Positions 33,633 through 42,581 are shown, numbered from the stretch's first letter. The stretch is 60,254 nt of DNA from Caulobacteraceae bacterium (GCA_031291645.1 JARLIQ010000089.1:1-60254); one strand, 5' to 3'. The notes: a model not told the origin generated them from the sequence alone. Translations and numbers: made by a program.

Positions 33633-34886
33633 ATGAAGCCGGTCTTCGGACGCAGCTCAGTCGTGCTGGCGGCGATCTCGGTGGAGATCTGCGTCGCGAT
33701 GGCTCTGCCGATCTATGGCGGCAGCGTGGCCAATACCTACATGGCTGTCGCCCTCGGATGGACACGCCAGACCCTGGGGTTGATGGTCGCGGTCAACATG
33801 GTGGGTAATGCTGCGTTCGCGCCGGTTGCGGCCGCGACTGTAGGCCGTTTCGGCGTTCGCAGCAGCATGCTGGTTGGCAACCTTATCATGATCGCCGCCG
33901 GCACAGCGCTGGCGACGGTGGTCACCCAGCCTTGGCACGCCGTGGTCGCCTTCAGCGTGATGATGGGGGCCGCCGGCGCGCTCAGCGGGGTGATTCCGTG
34001 TCAGACGGGCGTTGCGGCCTGGTTCGTCCGCCGTCGAACCATGGCGCTTTCGATCCTGTACGCGGCTCAGGGGGTGGGGGGATTCCTCGCAGTCCACGCG
34101 ATCAATGCGGTGAACGCCGCCACCGGGCAATGGCGTGACGGCTGGTGGCTGTTCGCCGCCGCGGGGGTCGTCGGGCTGGTGACGGCCGCCTTGCTCGTCC
34201 GTGATACGCCGCCGATTTCCGAAGCCGAGCCCGAAATGATGCCGGCGCGAGTTGCGGAAGAGTCGGCCTCGGCTTCGGCCGGTGAAGGAAATCTCGCAGA
34301 AGCGCTGCGCTCCCCTTTGCTGTGGGCGGTCTGCCTCACAATGCTGACGCTCATGGCCGGATCGGGGTTCATCCTGGCCCACTCTCAGGTCTATTTTCGC
34401 GGACTTGGATTCACGCCGACGATGGCGGCTTCAACCGTGTCGACCATGTCCATCGCCACGGTGGGCGGGAACATCGGCTTTGGAATGCTCGCTGCGCGCC
34501 TCGGGCTGAAGCGGACCTATATCCTGGCGTTGCTCGCATTCGCGGCTGGGCTTGCCCTGCTCGCAAACGTCCATAACGAGGCCGGGTTGGCGATCTACGC
34601 CATCGTCGCTGGCATCGGGTTCGGGGCCGGCCAGGTGGGCGCGATGGCGATACTCGGGCACTACTGGGCGGCGCGCCTGTTTCCGGCCCTCACCGCCACC
34701 GGGCTGCTCGTGCAGACCATGGGCGGCGGCCTCGTCCCGATCATTGCCGGCGCCTATTTCGACGCGCACCAAAGTTATCTGCCGGTCATTTACGCCCTGG
34801 CGGCGCTCAATGTCGTCGCCGCCCTGATCCTCGTCGCGATGGGGCGTCAAAAATTGCAGCTGTCTGCGGCCGCGCGGGTCGGATGA
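33633..34886 (+). CDS. MFS transporter
   Basis: A 417-aa inner-membrane transporter with 12 predicted hydrophobic segments; the central loop is rich in Glu and Ala (EAEPEMMPARVAEESASASAGEGN). It resembles the OFA/monocarboxylate-type MFS in length and in the WTRQTLGLMVAVNMVGNAAFAPV segment. The start ATG at 33633 has GGGAGGAAATGCA in front. Its stop overlaps the Rieske gene start (ATGA), and Rieske overlaps YciI the same way, so the three are co-translated. It probably brings in the acid substrate or an intermediate of the catabolic island. Confidence 0.88.
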   Translation: MKPVFGRSSVVLAAISVEICVAMALPIYGGSVANTYMAVALGWTRQTLGLMVAVNMVGNAAFAPVAAATVGRFGVRSSMLVGNLIMIAAGTALATVVTQPWHAVVAFSVMMGAAGALSGVIPCQTGVAAWFVRRRTMALSILYAAQGVGGFLAVHAINAVNAATGQWRDGWWLFAAAGVVGLVTAALLVRDTPPISEAEPEMMPARVAEESASASAGEGNLAEALRSPLLWAVCLTMLTLMAGSGFILAHSQVYFRGLGFTPTMAASTVSTMSIATVGGNIGFGMLAARLGLKRTYILALLAFAAGLALLANVHNEAGLAIYAIVAGIGFGAGQVGAMAILGHYWAARLFPALTATGLLVQTMGGGLVPIIAGAYFDAHQSYLPVIYALAALNVVAALILVAMGRQKLQLSAAARVG

Positions 34887-35275
34887 GCGGCGCCAGCCAG
34901 GTGGACGCGGCGTTCGACTGGAAACGAAGAGCCAATGCGCCCGCGCCGGGCACACCCCTCGGTCCGCTCGAAGCGATCCCGGACGCTGGAGCCAAGGAGT
35001 ATGTGTTCGGCCAAGGCCTCAGCGCATTTCGGATGTTCGTGATCCGTAGGGGCGTTGACGTCTTCGCCTATCTTAATCTCTGCCCGCACTACTCGCTGCC
35101 GCTCAACCATCGCCCGGACGAGTTCCTGAGCCGTGATCGCGGACGGATCATGTGCCGGCGACACGTGGCGCTATTTCGGATCGAAGACGGATGCTGCGTC
35201 GAGGGCGCGTGTGAAGGCCGCTACCTCGACCGGATCCCAGTAAGGGTGGAGGCAGGAGGTTTGGTGCTCGGATGA
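34883..35275 (+). CDS. Rieske [2Fe-2S] domain protein
   Basis: A 130-aa ferredoxin-like protein. The Rieske ligands are complete: Cys67-x-His69 in NLCPHYSLPLN and Cys91-x2-His94 in IMCRRHVALFRIEDGCCVEGAC. The single-domain size fits an electron-transfer ferredoxin for an oxygenase, or a nitrite-reductase small-subunit-like protein. No terminal Rieske oxygenase alpha subunit occurs in the window, so its partner is unknown; the flavin monooxygenases nearby do not normally need one. It overlaps the MFS and YciI genes by four bases at each end. Confidence 0.85.
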   Translation: MSGASQVDAAFDWKRRANAPAPGTPLGPLEAIPDAGAKEYVFGQGLSAFRMFVIRRGVDVFAYLNLCPHYSLPLNHRPDEFLSRDRGRIMCRRHVALFRIEDGCCVEGACEGRYLDRIPVRVEAGGLVLG

Positions 35276-35574
35276 ACGTGACGTATTTCGCATTTCGCGG
35301 GTACGACGGTCCGAGATCGTCAGAGCTGCGGTCGCGCGTACGGGAGCAGCATCGAGCGTACATCCGTGAGGAACGCTATGGTTGCAGGGTCATTGCGGGC
35401 GGCGCGATCGTGGATGATGACGGGCGGCGCATGACGGGCACGCTCCTCATCCTCGAAGCGCCTGATCGCGCCGCCGCACTGCGCTTCCTGGCCGGCGATC
35501 CCTATGCCTGCGAAGGGCTGTTCGAGCGTACAGAGCTGGATCGATGGCAATGGGGTCTCGGACAGCCGTCCTGA
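35272..35574 (+). CDS. YciI family protein
   Basis: A 100-aa dimeric alpha/beta-barrel protein: MNVTYFAFRGYDGPRSSELRSRVREQHRAYI, then VIAGGAIVDDDGRRMTGTLLILEAPDRAAALRFLAGDPYACEGLFERTEL. YciI proteins resemble muconolactone isomerase in fold, with a conserved His-Asp pair; a His in REQHRAYI and an Asp in AGDPY are present. Several are found in aromatic degradation clusters, with mostly unknown reactions; one characterised member dehalogenates chlorohydroquinone-derived lactones. Coupled to the Rieske gene by ATGA overlap. Confidence 0.8.
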   Translation: MNVTYFAFRGYDGPRSSELRSRVREQHRAYIREERYGCRVIAGGAIVDDDGRRMTGTLLILEAPDRAAALRFLAGDPYACEGLFERTELDRWQWGLGQPS

Positions 35575-35709
35575 GACCCCATTGGGCTCAGCCTTGGCGG
35601 AAGGGCGGAAGCTGCGCGTCGAGGTTGATTCAGACCGACTTGGTCGGGGGTGTATTCGCCCATCGCCTCGAATCCCGTTTCGCGGCCGTAGGCCATTTTC
35701 CGCCGCGGC

Positions 35710-36636
35710 TCAGTTGCGCGCGAGCCGCCGAAAGCTTCCGGGTGTGACGCCGGTGCGGCGACGGAATACGGTCGTCAGGTGCTCCTGGTGCGCGAAACCG
35801 CAGGCCAGCGCGACCTCTACGATGGAAAGTCCGCTAAGCAGAAGGCGCTTTGCTCGTTCGACACGCAGCTGCATCAAGCGCTGGTGGGGCGGCGCGCCGA
35901 CCGCAGTCTTGAAGCGGCGCGCGAAGTGCGTGGGGCTGAGGCCGCACGCACGGCCAAGTTCGGCAAGCGTGAGTGAACGCTCGAGGTTGGCTTCCATGTA
36001 ATCGGTAGCCAGCTTCAGCTGAGCCGTAGTGAGGCCGCCCCTCGCAGGCGAAGTTCGGGGGCGGTATGCGGAATGTTCACGCAGCAGCCGTGCGGCCAGC
36101 GCGCGAGACAGATAGTCAGCATAGACGCCGGCTGCGGGGTCGCCCTCGGTCAAGGCGTCCCGCACCCCAAGCGCGAGCCTTTCGGCCAGCAGGTCGGGCT
36201 CACCTAGGCTGGGCAGAATTTCGATACCTGCGCCGCATAGGCCGAGCTCGTCAGCGACCTCCTGCACGAGCTCTTGGCGAAGATAGATGTGCAGGCTGTC
36301 CAGTTCGTTCTCGAGCGTCACCCCGAAGTCGACGCCGCCCGGAAGTATGAACAGTCCTCCGGGTGGAATGACGCGGCGTTCCTCGGCTTTGCCCAACCGC
36401 CGCCGCACCCCGACCGGCCCGACGAGGTGCAGCACGATCAGATGGTCATCGACCGCGCGAAAATCGTCAGCGTAGGGCGCCTCATGCTGAAGCGAGGCGT
36501 AGATCGAGCTCCAGCCAAGTTCATCGCTTCGGGCGAAGATGCGGTGTTCGGGCCGCAGCAATATCCCATGCGTCTGTTCGATTCCGAACGGTCGCTCACA
36601 CGTCTGGTGGCTATGGCGCGCCGTGCTCGACCTCAT
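35710..36636 (-). CDS. AraC family transcriptional regulator
   Basis: A 308-aa activator-type regulator. The C-terminal double HTH spans about residues 205-305 (LKLATDYMEANLERSLTLAELGRACGLSPTHFARRFKTAVGAPPHQRLMQLRVERAKRLLL, then IVEVALACGFAHQEHLTTVFRRRTGVTPGSFRR). The N-terminal sensor has a cupin-like PPGGLFILPGGVDFGVTL. The start is uncertain; the first ATG is used. It is convergent with the MFS-Rieske-YciI unit and 178 bases downstream of the monooxygenase gene, and may respond to a pathway intermediate. Confidence 0.88.
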   Translation of the reverse strand: MRSSTARHSHQTCERPFGIEQTHGILLRPEHRIFARSDELGWSSIYASLQHEAPYADDFRAVDDHLIVLHLVGPVGVRRRLGKAEERRVIPPGGLFILPGGVDFGVTLENELDSLHIYLRQELVQEVADELGLCGAGIEILPSLGEPDLLAERLALGVRDALTEGDPAAGVYADYLSRALAARLLREHSAYRPRTSPARGGLTTAQLKLATDYMEANLERSLTLAELGRACGLSPTHFARRFKTAVGAPPHQRLMQLRVERAKRLLLSGLSIVEVALACGFAHQEHLTTVFRRRTGVTPGSFRRLARN

Positions 36637-36789
36637 GCCGCAGTTCCTCGAGAAGGATCCAAGATCTGGGCCTCAGCGCGAATTCGTCGGTGACAGGTCG
36701 CCAGGGCCTGTCGAGCACGCGCCCATCCGGCGTCTCGCCAGGCTCATGGCGGGTGAATTCGCAAATCAATGAGCGCTTCACGCTAAGGA

Positions 36790-36816
36790 CTCCGGTTCGG
36801 CGTAGAAAATGCTCTA
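36790..36816. repeat. Degenerate GCTCTA-type repeat end at a stop codon
   Basis: CTCCGGTTCGGCG followed by TAGAAAATGCTCTA matches the 3' half of the dispersed repeat (AACCGG...GGAAAGCGCTCTA at 20104-20133). The terminal CTA is the reverse complement of the TAG stop of the monooxygenase gene. The other end of this element was not found. Confidence 0.4.
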
Positions 36817-38127
36817 GGCCGTGCGCCTGCTGCGATTGCCTCCGACGGCTTCCAACAGCGGCAACGGCAGATCGAAATGCGCCTGTGCGATCGCTTCTGC
36901 GGTCGCGCCATATTGCGCAATCGGGTGAGTGCGATAGGTCGCCATGTCGCGGTAGTAGCGATTCAGCCGCTGTCCCCGCATCGCGCCGCTCGATCCACCC
37001 GCATAAAAGATCATCTCGACGGCCTCTGACGCGAGACGCGCGGCCTCGCTGGCCATGCCGCCCAGCATGAAATCCTCGCGGGCGCTGTAGAGCACGCCGT
37101 CGCCCCACCGCTTGTAAGCGGCCATCAGTGAGCGGCCGACGTCGAGCAGAATGGTTTCGGCCGCGCGAGCCAGCAGCATGGCTTCGCCGAAAACCCGTTG
37201 GTAATCGTGGGATTTGTAGCGTTCTTGGAACGGGGGACCCACCGTGCGCTTCGTGCGCAGGACGACGTCGAATTCGTCGATGGCCGCCCAGGCTGCGCCG
37301 ACCATGACGCTCGCGATCGTCGATCCGAAGAAGGACGTGTTCAGGCCCAGGTACATGGTGTTGCCGTGCAGCTTCACCCCCGGCGTGCCCGTAGGATCCT
37401 CGCCGGCGCGCTGGGTCGGGTAGACGGGCGTGACCATGTGATCCGGCACGAACACGTTATCGACTGAGAACGTATGTGAGCCGCTTGCGCGCAGCCCGAG
37501 CGTCAGGTCTCCCCCCCAGGTGTCCGCGTGCACCTTGTACTTCCCCTTCGGGATCACCGGGATGATGAAGTCGACCGGCGCGTCGCTGCCCTCTTCGACG
37601 ACGCGCGCTGTGGGCATGACGTGGGTGGCGTAGGGGATGCCCGACGCATAATCCCATGCGCCGTTGATGATGTAGCCTCCGTCCACCTTCTTCGCGGTGC
37701 CTGTGGTCGGCGCTCGGAGGGGGGCTAGCGCCAGGCCGTTGAACAGGCCGAAGATCTCGTCCTGCGCCTTCTCGTTAAAGTGGGAGGCGAGCATCAGAAC
37801 GTGGCCAGCCCCGAACGTGTAGCACCATCCGCTGCCGGGGTCGCTGCGCGCCATCTCGATGGCGGCTTTCAGGAAGGTGGGGATGTCGTACTCGTGGCCG
37901 CCGTACCGGCGCGGCTGGAGCGGGCGGTAGCCGCCGAACGAAAGCAGCTTCTCGTGAACCTCGGGCACATAGCCGCCGAGTTCGTCCGCGCGCTCTTGCT
38001 GGGCGCGGATCAACGGGCGTAGCTCGATGATCTTCTGAATGAATTCTTCAGGCGTCAGGCCTGGCGCCGGATTCTTGAACTCTGGCCGCTCGGCTGCAGG
38101 TTGGATGGCAAGCTCGCCCGATCCCAT
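36814..38127 (-). CDS. Flavin-dependent monooxygenase, oxygenase component (acyl-CoA dehydrogenase fold, HsaA/HpaC2-like)
   Basis: A 437-aa group D flavoprotein monooxygenase, using reduced FMN/FADH2 from a separate reductase to hydroxylate an aromatic ring, usually ortho to a phenol OH. The acyl-CoA dehydrogenase fold is evident: LIRAQQERADELGGYVPEVHEKLLSFGGYRPLQPRRYGG, DPGSGWCYTFGAGHVLMLA, VDGGYIINGAWDYASGIPYATH and MGEAMLLARAAETILLDVG-like helices. The ATG at 38127 follows GAGGGAGAGAAAG. The FMN-reductase gene at 40384 is the likely partner. Two AATCGATT sites lie in the divergent spacer upstream. A true acyl-CoA dehydrogenase is less likely because the catalytic Glu region differs. Confidence 0.8.
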   Translation of the reverse strand: MGSGELAIQPAAERPEFKNPAPGLTPEEFIQKIIELRPLIRAQQERADELGGYVPEVHEKLLSFGGYRPLQPRRYGGHEYDIPTFLKAAIEMARSDPGSGWCYTFGAGHVLMLASHFNEKAQDEIFGLFNGLALAPLRAPTTGTAKKVDGGYIINGAWDYASGIPYATHVMPTARVVEEGSDAPVDFIIPVIPKGKYKVHADTWGGDLTLGLRASGSHTFSVDNVFVPDHMVTPVYPTQRAGEDPTGTPGVKLHGNTMYLGLNTSFFGSTIASVMVGAAWAAIDEFDVVLRTKRTVGPPFQERYKSHDYQRVFGEAMLLARAAETILLDVGRSLMAAYKRWGDGVLYSAREDFMLGGMASEAARLASEAVEMIFYAGGSSGAMRGQRLNRYYRDMATYRTHPIAQYGATAEAIAQAHFDLPLPLLEAVGGNRSRRTA

Positions 38128-38190
38128 CGCTTTCTCTCCCTCTAAGTTGCGCAATCGCGCGGACTCGCGATGACGCTCGACGGCGCCATA

Positions 38191-38202
38191 TAAATCGATT
38201 TA
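38191..38202. promoter_or_regulatory. AATCGATT operator site 3
   Basis: The 12-base perfect palindrome TAAATCGATTTA, 64 bases before the monooxygenase start, on the monooxygenase side of the divergent spacer. Confidence 0.65.
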
Positions 38203-38232
38203 TTTCGCCCGAATGGCGATCGTCAATTTAAT

Positions 38233-38240
38233 AATCGATT
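38233..38240. promoter_or_regulatory. AATCGATT operator site 4
   Basis: AATCGATT in context TTAATAATCGATTTTATA, 40 bases from site 3 (close to four helical turns). It may serve the rightward FAA-hydrolase unit. Confidence 0.6.
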
Positions 38241-38421
38241 TTATATCGCGCTTGCGGGTTCAGCCGAGCCCGTGGCGCCCGTCGCGGTCACAGCGCGGAC
38301 ATCGGGCAGAAAGCATGGGGCTGGCATGGGTGGGTCTGGCTAAACAGCGGCAATCGAAATCGGCGCGGCGACAGCCGTGCTGGGTCAGCGATTCGCAGAG
38401 TTGTCGAGGGGACGCCACGCC

Positions 38422-39273
38422 ATGAAACTGTTGAGCTTCCGGATCGGCGGGACGGCGGCCTTCGGCGCCCTGGCGGACGGCCGGGTATTGGATCTGACGA
38501 AGGTGTTGAACGGCAAGTACGCGGACTTGCTGTCCGTGCTGCGGGCCGACGCTGTCGAAGAGATCGAGAAGGCCGCGCGTTCCGGCGGCCCGACCTACGC
38601 CGTTGAAGAAATCGAATTTTTGCCGGTGATCCCGAACCCTCCCAAGATCATCTGTATCGGAATCAATTATGACACCCATCGGGCCGAGGGTGGCCGCGAG
38701 CCGCCGACCAAGCCGTTCGTGTTCGCCCGTTTCGCCAATAGCCAGGTTGGTCACGCGCAGCCGATGCTAGTTCCCCGCGAGTCGGGGAAGTTCGACTACG
38801 AAGGCGAAATCGCCGTCATCATCGGCAAGCGCGGCCGGCGGATCGCGCAAGCCGACGCATGGGCGCACATCGCAGGATACGCACCCTATAACGACGGCTC
38901 GGTGCGCGACTGGCAACGTCACTCTCCGCAATGGGTCCCTGGCAAGAACTTCGTGGGCACCGGCGCATTTGGGCCGTGGATGGCGACGCGCGGCGAGATC
39001 GCTGACAATCAGGAGCTCCATCTGACGACGCGCCTGAACGGGCAGGTCATGCAGAGCGCCTCCAGCCACGACATGATCTTCTCAATCCCCGCTCTCATTG
39101 AATACTGCTCGACCTTCACCGAACTGGAGCCCGGCGACGTGATCGTTACGGGAACGCCTGGCGGGATCGGCGCAGCGCGGGATCCGCAAGTGTTCTTGAA
39201 GGATGGCGACCTGGTCGAGGTGGAGGTCGCCGAAGTGGGTAGTCTTCGCAATCCGGTCGAGGCGGAGCGCTGA
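38422..39273 (+). CDS. Fumarylacetoacetate hydrolase family protein
   Basis: A 283-aa FAH-fold hydrolase. It starts MKLLSFRIGGTAAFGALADGRVLDL; the catalytic domain has IPNPPKIICIGINYDTHRAEGG, the metal-binding FDYEGEIAVIIGKRGR, GYAPYNDGSVRDWQRH and VIVTGTPGGIGAARDPQVFLKDGDLVEVEV. Members cleave acylpyruvates or hydrate/decarboxylate 2-oxoacids formed after meta-cleavage of aromatic rings. The ATG at 38422 is chosen over 38377 by family alignment. It leads the rightward unit FAH-SDR-FMN reductase-MCD and probably handles a ring-cleavage product. Confidence 0.9.
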   Translation: MKLLSFRIGGTAAFGALADGRVLDLTKVLNGKYADLLSVLRADAVEEIEKAARSGGPTYAVEEIEFLPVIPNPPKIICIGINYDTHRAEGGREPPTKPFVFARFANSQVGHAQPMLVPRESGKFDYEGEIAVIIGKRGRRIAQADAWAHIAGYAPYNDGSVRDWQRHSPQWVPGKNFVGTGAFGPWMATRGEIADNQELHLTTRLNGQVMQSASSHDMIFSIPALIEYCSTFTELEPGDVIVTGTPGGIGAARDPQVFLKDGDLVEVEVAEVGSLRNPVEAER

Positions 39274-39353
39274 GGCGGCTCGTCGGATTTGCTCGCCGCT
39301 GCGCCGCGCGGTCGGCGGTGGCGCATCAGCGCTGGACATGAGTGAGGAAGAAA

Positions 39354-40289
39354 ATGAGTGGGCTTCGCTTTGATGGACGGGTGGCGATCGTGACGGGAGC
39401 CGGGGGAAATCCCGGGCTCGGACGGGCGCACGCGAGGCTGTTGGCGGCGCACGGCGCCAAGGTCGTCGTAAACGATCTCGGCGTCGGGCCCGACGGCCGC
39501 GGAGGAAGGCCGGCCCGCGCAGAAGCCGTTGCAGAGGAGATCAGGTCGGAAGGCGGCGAGGCGGTGGCCGATGGGCATAGCGTCGCCACCCAGGACGGGG
39601 CGCAGGCCATCGTCGAGACCGCTCTGAGAACTTACGGCCGTATCGACGTCCTGGTGAACAATGCCGGGGTGGTTGAGTTCGCCCTGTTCGAGCAGCTCAC
39701 GCCGACCGACATAGAGAAGATGCTCGGCACTCACCTGATGGGGACGATCTGGATGTGCCGGGCTGTATGGCCACATCTGAAGAACGCCGGCTACGGCAGG
39801 ATCATCAATACCGTGTCGGGGTCCTTGCTGGGCGCGCGATACGCCTCGGTCTACGGCGCGGCAAAAGGTGGAATCCTCGGCCTTACCCGCAATCTCGCGA
39901 TCGAGGGTGAGGAACATGGCATCAAGGTCAACGCCCTCGCGCCCGGCGCCGCGACAGTCGCGTGGCAGACGATGAGCGCAGAGGAGGCGCGGCCTTCACC
40001 GGAAATCCTGGCGAAATTGTCGCCCGACCTCGTGGCCCCCACCGCGGGCTACCTTGCGCATGAAGACTGCGCGGTTTCTGGCAAATGCATTGGCTCCGAA
40101 GGCGGCAACATCTTCGAGCTCTGGTACGGGCGCACGTCCGGCGCAGACCGCGACGTGTGGACGCTCGGCGACGTCGAACAGGAATGGAGCCGGATCGTGG
40201 ATCGCACGGGTTTCAGAGAAATTGGCGATCCATTCGACGGCTGCGGCGGATTTAAGCTGACGCCTCGCGCCTACCGACCCGAGTCCTGA
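39354..40289 (+). CDS. SDR family oxidoreductase (HSD17B4-like)
   Basis: A 311-aa classical short-chain dehydrogenase with a C-terminal extension. Cofactor motif TGAGGNPGLGRAHA at about 14-27, the acidic VVVNDLGVGPDGRGGRPARAEAVAEEI of multifunctional-enzyme-type 3-hydroxyacyl-CoA dehydrogenases, NNAG, and the catalytic Tyr-Lys in SVYGAAKGGILGLTR. It likely oxidises a 3-hydroxyacyl-CoA or hydroxylated intermediate with NAD+. The ATG at 39354 follows GTGAGGAAGAAA. It sits 80 bases after the FAH gene in the same unit. Confidence 0.88.
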   Translation: MSGLRFDGRVAIVTGAGGNPGLGRAHARLLAAHGAKVVVNDLGVGPDGRGGRPARAEAVAEEIRSEGGEAVADGHSVATQDGAQAIVETALRTYGRIDVLVNNAGVVEFALFEQLTPTDIEKMLGTHLMGTIWMCRAVWPHLKNAGYGRIINTVSGSLLGARYASVYGAAKGGILGLTRNLAIEGEEHGIKVNALAPGAATVAWQTMSAEEARPSPEILAKLSPDLVAPTAGYLAHEDCAVSGKCIGSEGGNIFELWYGRTSGADRDVWTLGDVEQEWSRIVDRTGFREIGDPFDGCGGFKLTPRAYRPES

Positions 40290-40383
40290 GCAACGGCCTT
40301 GACGATTGGATTGCATCACGCGCCGGCAGTCACGTTCGCCGTGGCGGCGACGACGCTCCCGCGCAACTAGGAGGGTGCCTGCC

Positions 40384-41016
40384 ATGGCGCTAGGCGACAG
40401 TACTGTCAGGCTCCCGCTTGTCGTCGGCATGGGGGGCGCCGGACGCGACAACTCCTCGACGGAAAGAGCCCTCAGGTTTGCTCTCGCACATGCCGAGCAG
40501 CTTGGCGCGCGCACGCTCTTGTTCGCGGGTGTGGATCTGGATTTGCCCAACTACCGCCCCGAGGACGTTCGGCGCCTGCCGGCGGCGGAACGCCTGATCT
40601 CCGCGCTGCGCGAAGCCGACGGGGTGATCATTGCGTCCCCCGGCTACCACGGCGGCATCTCGGGCCTGGTGAAGAACGCGCTCGACTACGTCGAGGAGAT
40701 GCGGCAGGACCAGCGCCCCTACTTCGATGGTCGTGCTGTCGGCTGTCTTGCGACGGCCGCCGGATGGCAAGGCGCGGTGGTGACCCTGTCGGCCTTGCGC
40801 AGCGTGGCGCATGCGCTGCGGGGCTGGCCGACGCCTGTCGGCGTGGCGATCAATTCGGCCGAAAAGCCGGCAGGCGCGAGTGTCGACGGCTTTTCCGAGC
40901 ACGCCTGCGATCAAATGCGGCTGATGGTCGAACAGATCCTGCGCTTCAGCAGGGGCCAGGCCGCCGCGCAGAGCCTAGACCCGGTTGCGGCTGAGGCGGT
41001 CGCGCAGGGATATTGA
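40384..41016 (+). CDS. NAD(P)H-dependent FMN reductase
   Basis: A 210-aa flavodoxin-like reductase. It begins VRLPLVVGMGGAGRDNSSTERALRFAL and carries the family motif ASPGYHGGISGLVKNALDYVEEM at about 84-106. It would supply reduced FMN to the two flavin-dependent oxygenases in the island (36814 and 47939). The ATG at 40384 follows TAGGAGGGTGCC. Its stop overlaps a possible TTG start of the next gene. No membrane segment; cytoplasmic. Confidence 0.88.
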   Translation: MALGDSTVRLPLVVGMGGAGRDNSSTERALRFALAHAEQLGARTLLFAGVDLDLPNYRPEDVRRLPAAERLISALREADGVIIASPGYHGGISGLVKNALDYVEEMRQDQRPYFDGRAVGCLATAAGWQGAVVTLSALRSVAHALRGWPTPVGVAINSAEKPAGASVDGFSEHACDQMRLMVEQILRFSRGQAAAQSLDPVAAEAVAQGY

Positions 41017-41039
41017 CCGTATCTGATCGGGCCAACGCC

Positions 41040-42461
41040 ATGGCGCTCCTTCCTTGGCCTCATTCTCGGCGCGCGGCGGGGCCGGACGGTCCGGCGAGGG
41101 CCAAGGCGCCGAGGGGCGTGTCGCCGAGCTGGATGCAGAGCTGGATCCGGAAGAACGGGTCCTGGCCCTCTGATCTCGTATTGACGCTGTTCCAACAGCT
41201 CGCGGCTCCGGAAGACCCTCCAGACGTCCTGGCGTTGGCCCGCGATGCGTTCACTGCCTACCGGGGGCTTTCAGATGCGGAGAAGCTCACCGTATTGCGC
41301 GCAGTGGCGCAGGACTACGGCGCCGACGACGGGCTGCTCGAGCAAGCCATCTCCTCCTACAGGACCGACGCGGCCGCCGGTCAGGCCGCAATTCGCGCCG
41401 CCTTGGAGACTCGACGCGAGAGGCTCATTCGCCGACTGAGCCTTGTCCCGGAGGCTACCGAGCTGCTGATCGACGTGCGTGCGGACGTGCTGCGGAACCT
41501 GCCTTCCGCGCCTGAGGTGGGGTCCGTCGACAAGGACCTGTTGCGCGCCTTTGAATACTGGTTCAGCCCTGGCTTCTTGACCCTTCGCAGGGTCGACTGG
41601 ACGTCATCGGCAAGGCTGCTACGGCAGCTCATCGACTATGAGGCGGTCCACGAGATCACCGGGTGGGATGATCTGCGCCGCCGCCTGGAGCCGGCAGACC
41701 GACGCTGCTACGCCTTCTTCCACCCGAACTTGCCCGATACGCCGCTCATTTTCGTGGAGATCGCGCTCACGAAGGCCATTCCCGGCGCCATCGCCGAACT
41801 CCTGGACCATGGGCGCACCCCGATAAGGGCCGACCAGGCGACCACGGCCGTATTCTATTCGATCTCCAATTGCCAAGTGGGGCTGCGAGGCATCCCTTTC
41901 GGGCGCTTCTTGATCAAGCAAGTGATGGAGGTGCTGGCGGCGGAGCTTCCACGCCTGCAGCGGTTCGTCACGCTTTCCCCCGCGCCGCAGTTCGCCACAT
42001 GGCTCCGTGCGATGCGGGCCAAGCAGTCGCCACTCGTCGCCGACCTTCAAGCCGAACTAACGATTCTGGACAATCCGGAATGGGCTGAACGGCGCGAGCT
42101 GCGGGACGCGGTGAGGCCAGCCTTGTTCGCCGCTTGCGCCCGGTATTTTCTCCGGCCCTGTTCCGCTGGCGAACCAATGATCGATCCTGTCGCGCGGTTC
42201 CACCTGGGTAACGGGGCGCGGCTGGAAGCACTCCAATTCCTTGGAGATCCGTCCCCGAAGGGGCTTCGCCAAAGCTATGGCGTCATGGTGAACTATCTCT
42301 ATGACGAGCAAAAAATCGACCAGCGCTATCGTCTCTTCCACGCCGAAGGCGTAGCGGCCGTATCGCCTGGATTGCGCCGTCTGTCGGCGTCACGGCAAGC
42401 TCCGATTTGGCGTCAAAAAAATCGATTTAGAGGCTTGACGCTGCTGTGGGCTGGAAACTAG
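41040..42461 (+). CDS. Malonyl-CoA decarboxylase
   Basis: A 473-aa enzyme decarboxylating malonyl-CoA to acetyl-CoA. Family features: a helical N-terminal domain, then LLRQLIDYEAVHEITGWDDLRRRLEPADRRCYAFFHPNLPDTPLIFVEIALTKAIPGAI, TTAVFYSISNCQVGLRGIPFGRFLIKQV, LSPAPQFATWL, FHLGNGARLEALQFLGD and SYGVMVNYLYDEQKI. The ATG at 41040 is chosen; a TTG at 41013 overlapping the previous stop would add nine residues. With the malonyl-CoA synthetase at 52900 it forms a malonate-use pair. An AATCGATT site lies inside its last codons, serving the next gene. Confidence 0.9.
   Translation: MALLPWPHSRRAAGPDGPARAKAPRGVSPSWMQSWIRKNGSWPSDLVLTLFQQLAAPEDPPDVLALARDAFTAYRGLSDAEKLTVLRAVAQDYGADDGLLEQAISSYRTDAAAGQAAIRAALETRRERLIRRLSLVPEATELLIDVRADVLRNLPSAPEVGSVDKDLLRAFEYWFSPGFLTLRRVDWTSSARLLRQLIDYEAVHEITGWDDLRRRLEPADRRCYAFFHPNLPDTPLIFVEIALTKAIPGAIAELLDHGRTPIRADQATTAVFYSISNCQVGLRGIPFGRFLIKQVMEVLAAELPRLQRFVTLSPAPQFATWLRAMRAKQSPLVADLQAELTILDNPEWAERRELRDAVRPALFAACARYFLRPCSAGEPMIDPVARFHLGNGARLEALQFLGDPSPKGLRQSYGVMVNYLYDEQKIDQRYRLFHAEGVAAVSPGLRRLSASRQAPIWRQKNRFRGLTLLWAGN
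42419..42428. promoter_or_regulatory. AATCGATT operator site 5
   Basis: AAATCGATTT in context CAAAAAAATCGATTTAGAG, within the 3' end of the malonyl-CoA decarboxylase frame. TTGACG follows at 42435-42440 as a possible -35 element for the NTF2-like gene. Confidence 0.6.
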
Positions 42462-42581
42462 CTTGCCCCACGAGGCGGTTGCGCAGGCCGCCATGTCAAC
42501 ACGGCCGATCGTGATGGACCCGCGCGATGAGCGCGCGGCGCTTTCACCTCGGATATTGGCCAAATATAGAAGGATATAAAA

